From positions 12,501 through 32,500 of the forward strand of contig JABUQX010021164.1 of assembly GCA_015478945.1 (NCBI GenBank): DNA of 20,000 nucleotides, given 5' to 3'. Source of the stretch: Trachelipus rathkii (taxonomy: Eukaryota; Arthropoda; Malacostraca; Isopoda; Trachelipodidae). Made by a program: the position numbers and the translations under genes. Below, in pieces: positions 18,541 to 20,000 of this stretch; position 1 is the first letter of the stretch, and each line of letters starts with the position of its first letter. Under the pieces are notes generated by a model. The model ran no database searches. It was not told the DNA's origin and saw nothing but the letters and a program-made list of their open reading frames with translations.

Positions 18541-18780
18541 AAATAAGTTCTTTGAATAAAATATCGTAGTAAAGTGTAATAGTTTACCGATCCTAAAGCA
18601 GTAAATCAGTAAATCAAACCATCCGTCCCTCCCCTCTCCACCCACCCTTCCATGATCCTGTGTTCTATTGATTCAGGTCATTCGAGTATCATTTCGGATA
18701 AACATAACACAAAATAAAGTTCTTTATACACTAACCAACGAATATATCCTAACGTAACATTGTTTCCATTAATAAAGGTG
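18541..18780. repeat. Satellite spacer block C, then end of the array
   Basis: AAATCAGTAAATCAAACC (about 18604), a C-rich tract (18623-18650), GATCCTGTGTTCTATTGATT in place of the GATCTATT repeat, then CGGATAAACATAACAC and a last partial monomer to about 18775. The T-rich minisatellite is missing here. Confidence 0.88.
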
Positions 18781-18976
18781 CGTGACATGCATCGGAAAAA
18801 AAAAGCAGTAGAAGAATATGACGCGTAATTAAGTGAAGTAAACACCTATAAAGCCCAAAAAAAATAAAAGTAATAACATTCATTTCTACATTAAACCAGT
18901 CCATTATTCCTCTCCTCCTCCTCCTCCTCTTTCTTTCTTTCTTGCTCATATATTGCTCTGTGTTCGCATTTGTGTG

Positions 18977-18979
<3 letters not shown>
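18781..18979. other. Transition DNA with a short (CTC)n/(CTTT)n tract
   Basis: AT-rich unique sequence, with CTC and CTTT repeats at about 18911-18943. No gene seen. Confidence 0.5.
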
Positions 18980-19030
<51 letters not shown>

Positions 19031-19057
19031 TTTTTTCTATATATATATATATATATA

Positions 19058-19146
<89 letters not shown>
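18980..19146. repeat. (TA)n microsatellite, three segments
   Basis: TA runs at 18980-19029, 19038-19059 and 19061-19146, interrupted by ACTTTTTTCT and by a single C. Confidence 0.97.
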
Positions 19147-19147
<1 letters not shown>

Positions 19148-19355
19148 CACCTTTCTCCCAATCTGTGGAAAGGATCTGGATGAAGATGATGGTGACATAT
19201 TTATTGCTCGTGTTATCTCAAATAATACCATTTTGTGTTCTATTCCTTTCTGTACATTCGGCACTTTTTTACTCCTTGAAGTTGTTCGTGAGAATAATTT
19301 ATCTCAGATAACGGGAATGGGTAGTTTTTTAATAACGTTATTTAGAAACTTTTAG
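19147..19355 (+). other. Unrecognised open stretch after (TA)n, ending at 19355
   Basis: After the TA tract one plus frame stays open for about 68 codons ([20 protein letters not shown], then a hydrophobic stretch, ending at TAG 19353-19355). The upstream part of that frame is only TA repeat, so no start is credible. I know no family for it. It could be an exon fragment or chance; a second frame is open over most of the same bases. Confidence 0.15.
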
Positions 19356-19562
19356 CTTTTAAATATCAAAGATCTTTATTCCATTTTATTAATATTTATT
19401 TAGTTTCATTTTCATCCTCCACCTCTTTACCAAAGTATTTTAAAGCTGAAAATAGTAATTATAAAAAGTTACATTTTTCTTAATTAATCAAGTTAATCAA
19501 TTTTATTTTAACATTTTGGTGTGCATGAATGTTTCCAATCGTTCATATTATTATTGTTTTTG

Positions 19563-19664
<102 letters not shown>

Positions 19665-19685
19665 TTTGTTATGGTTTTAATTATT

Positions 19686-19759
19686 TGTTATTGTTATTGT
19701 TATTGTTATTATTGTTATTGTTATTATTGTTATTGTTATTGTTATTGTTATTGTTATTC
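19686..19759. repeat. (TTATTG)n hexanucleotide repeat
   Basis: TTATTG units with two longer TTATTATTG variants. It bridges the TTA run and the ATTCC run, and looks as if it derived from the TTA tract by base change and re-expansion. Confidence 0.93.
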
Positions 19760-20000
19760 ATTCCATTCCATTCCATTCCATTCCATTCCATTCCATTCCA
19801 TTCCATTCCATTCCATTCCATTCCATTCCATTCCATTCCATTCCATTCCATTCCATTCCATTCCATTCCATTCCATTCCATTCCATTCCATTCCATTCCA
19901 TTCCATTCCATTCCATTCCATTCCATTCCATTCCATTCCATTCCATTCCATTCCATTCCATTCCATTCCATTCCATTCCATTCCATTCCATTCCATTCCA
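19760..20000. repeat. Perfect (ATTCC)n pentanucleotide array, open at window edge
   Basis: 48 perfect ATTCC units (19760-19999) plus the first base of another at 20000, with no interruption. The minus strand is (GGAAT)n. The array continues past the window, so its length is unknown. All six frames are free of stops; this is a consequence of the unit, not evidence for a protein. Confidence 0.99.

Noticed and set aside
18749..18949. Arg/Lys-rich minus-strand ORF starting [14 protein letters not shown]
   Set aside because: The basic stretch is just the (CTC)n/(CTTT)n simple repeat at 18911-18943; the rest has no recognisable feature.
18942..19355. Long frames full of Tyr-Ile repeats (also at 8177-8476 and 9810-10100)
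   Set aside because: They are translations of (TA)n microsatellite; TA repeats lack stops in these frames. No start, domain or context supports a protein.
19681..19996. Open frames encoding MEWNG repeats and poly-Asn
   Set aside because: (GGAAT)n has no stop in any frame and the Asn run comes from the TTA/TTG repeats. Described as a repeat, not a gene.

Overview
This is AT-rich, repeat-dominated DNA from a eukaryote, almost certainly an invertebrate animal. Three things point that way: Penelope-like retroelements (PLEs) with a GIY-YIG endonuclease, a decayed non-LTR retrotransposon (LINE), and abundant (TA)n, (TTA)n and (GTAT)n microsatellites. A mollusc, perhaps a cephalopod, is my best guess from the texture, with low confidence. 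I see no complete host gene, rRNA or tRNA. The only long intact reading frame belongs to a retroelement.

Layout. 1-760: AT-rich DNA with an (AAT)n tract, a (GTAT)n tract and a weak tRNA-SINE-like remnant. 752-1418 (-): 5'-truncated LINE 3' end. 1421-1476: (TA)n. 1475-8301: a composite of two nearly identical copies of one PLE, fused head to head at 4500/4501. The minus copy (4500 down to 1475) is frameshifted. The plus copy (4501-8301) has an intact 834-residue RT/GIY-YIG protein between two 834-bp pseudo-LTRs that differ at about two positions. Every pseudo-LTR carries a small hammerhead-like ribozyme core next to the start codon and a likely intron. 8301-8460: (TA)/(TC) microsatellite. 8461-10690: AT-rich DNA with a decayed 54-bp (18-codon) tandem repeat read on the minus strand (about 9000-9600), a long (TA)n tract and a short GC-richer patch with CRE-like sites. 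11640-12107 (-): 3' end of a second, unrelated PLE with its own hammerhead-like core. 12108-14088 (+): a decayed LINE of the same family as the one at 752-1418. 14092-18780: a satellite-like array of ~285-295-bp monomers, interrupted by three spacer blocks that each hold a C-rich tract with G-quadruplex potential on the minus strand. 18780-20000: (TA)n, (TTA)n, (TTATTG)n and a perfect (ATTCC)n array of at least 48 units running off the window edge.

How it fits together. The PLE protein supplies reverse transcription plus nicking for target-primed insertion. The pseudo-LTR overlaps both ends of the coding sequence, so tandem copies would be transcribed as multimers and cut at hammerhead sites 2,967 nt apart. 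The head-to-head pair is a ~3-kb near-perfect inverted repeat that could make long double-stranded RNA. Both outer ends of the pair run into (TA)n through a shared ACACTA, which suggests insertion into, or priming from, TA microsatellites.
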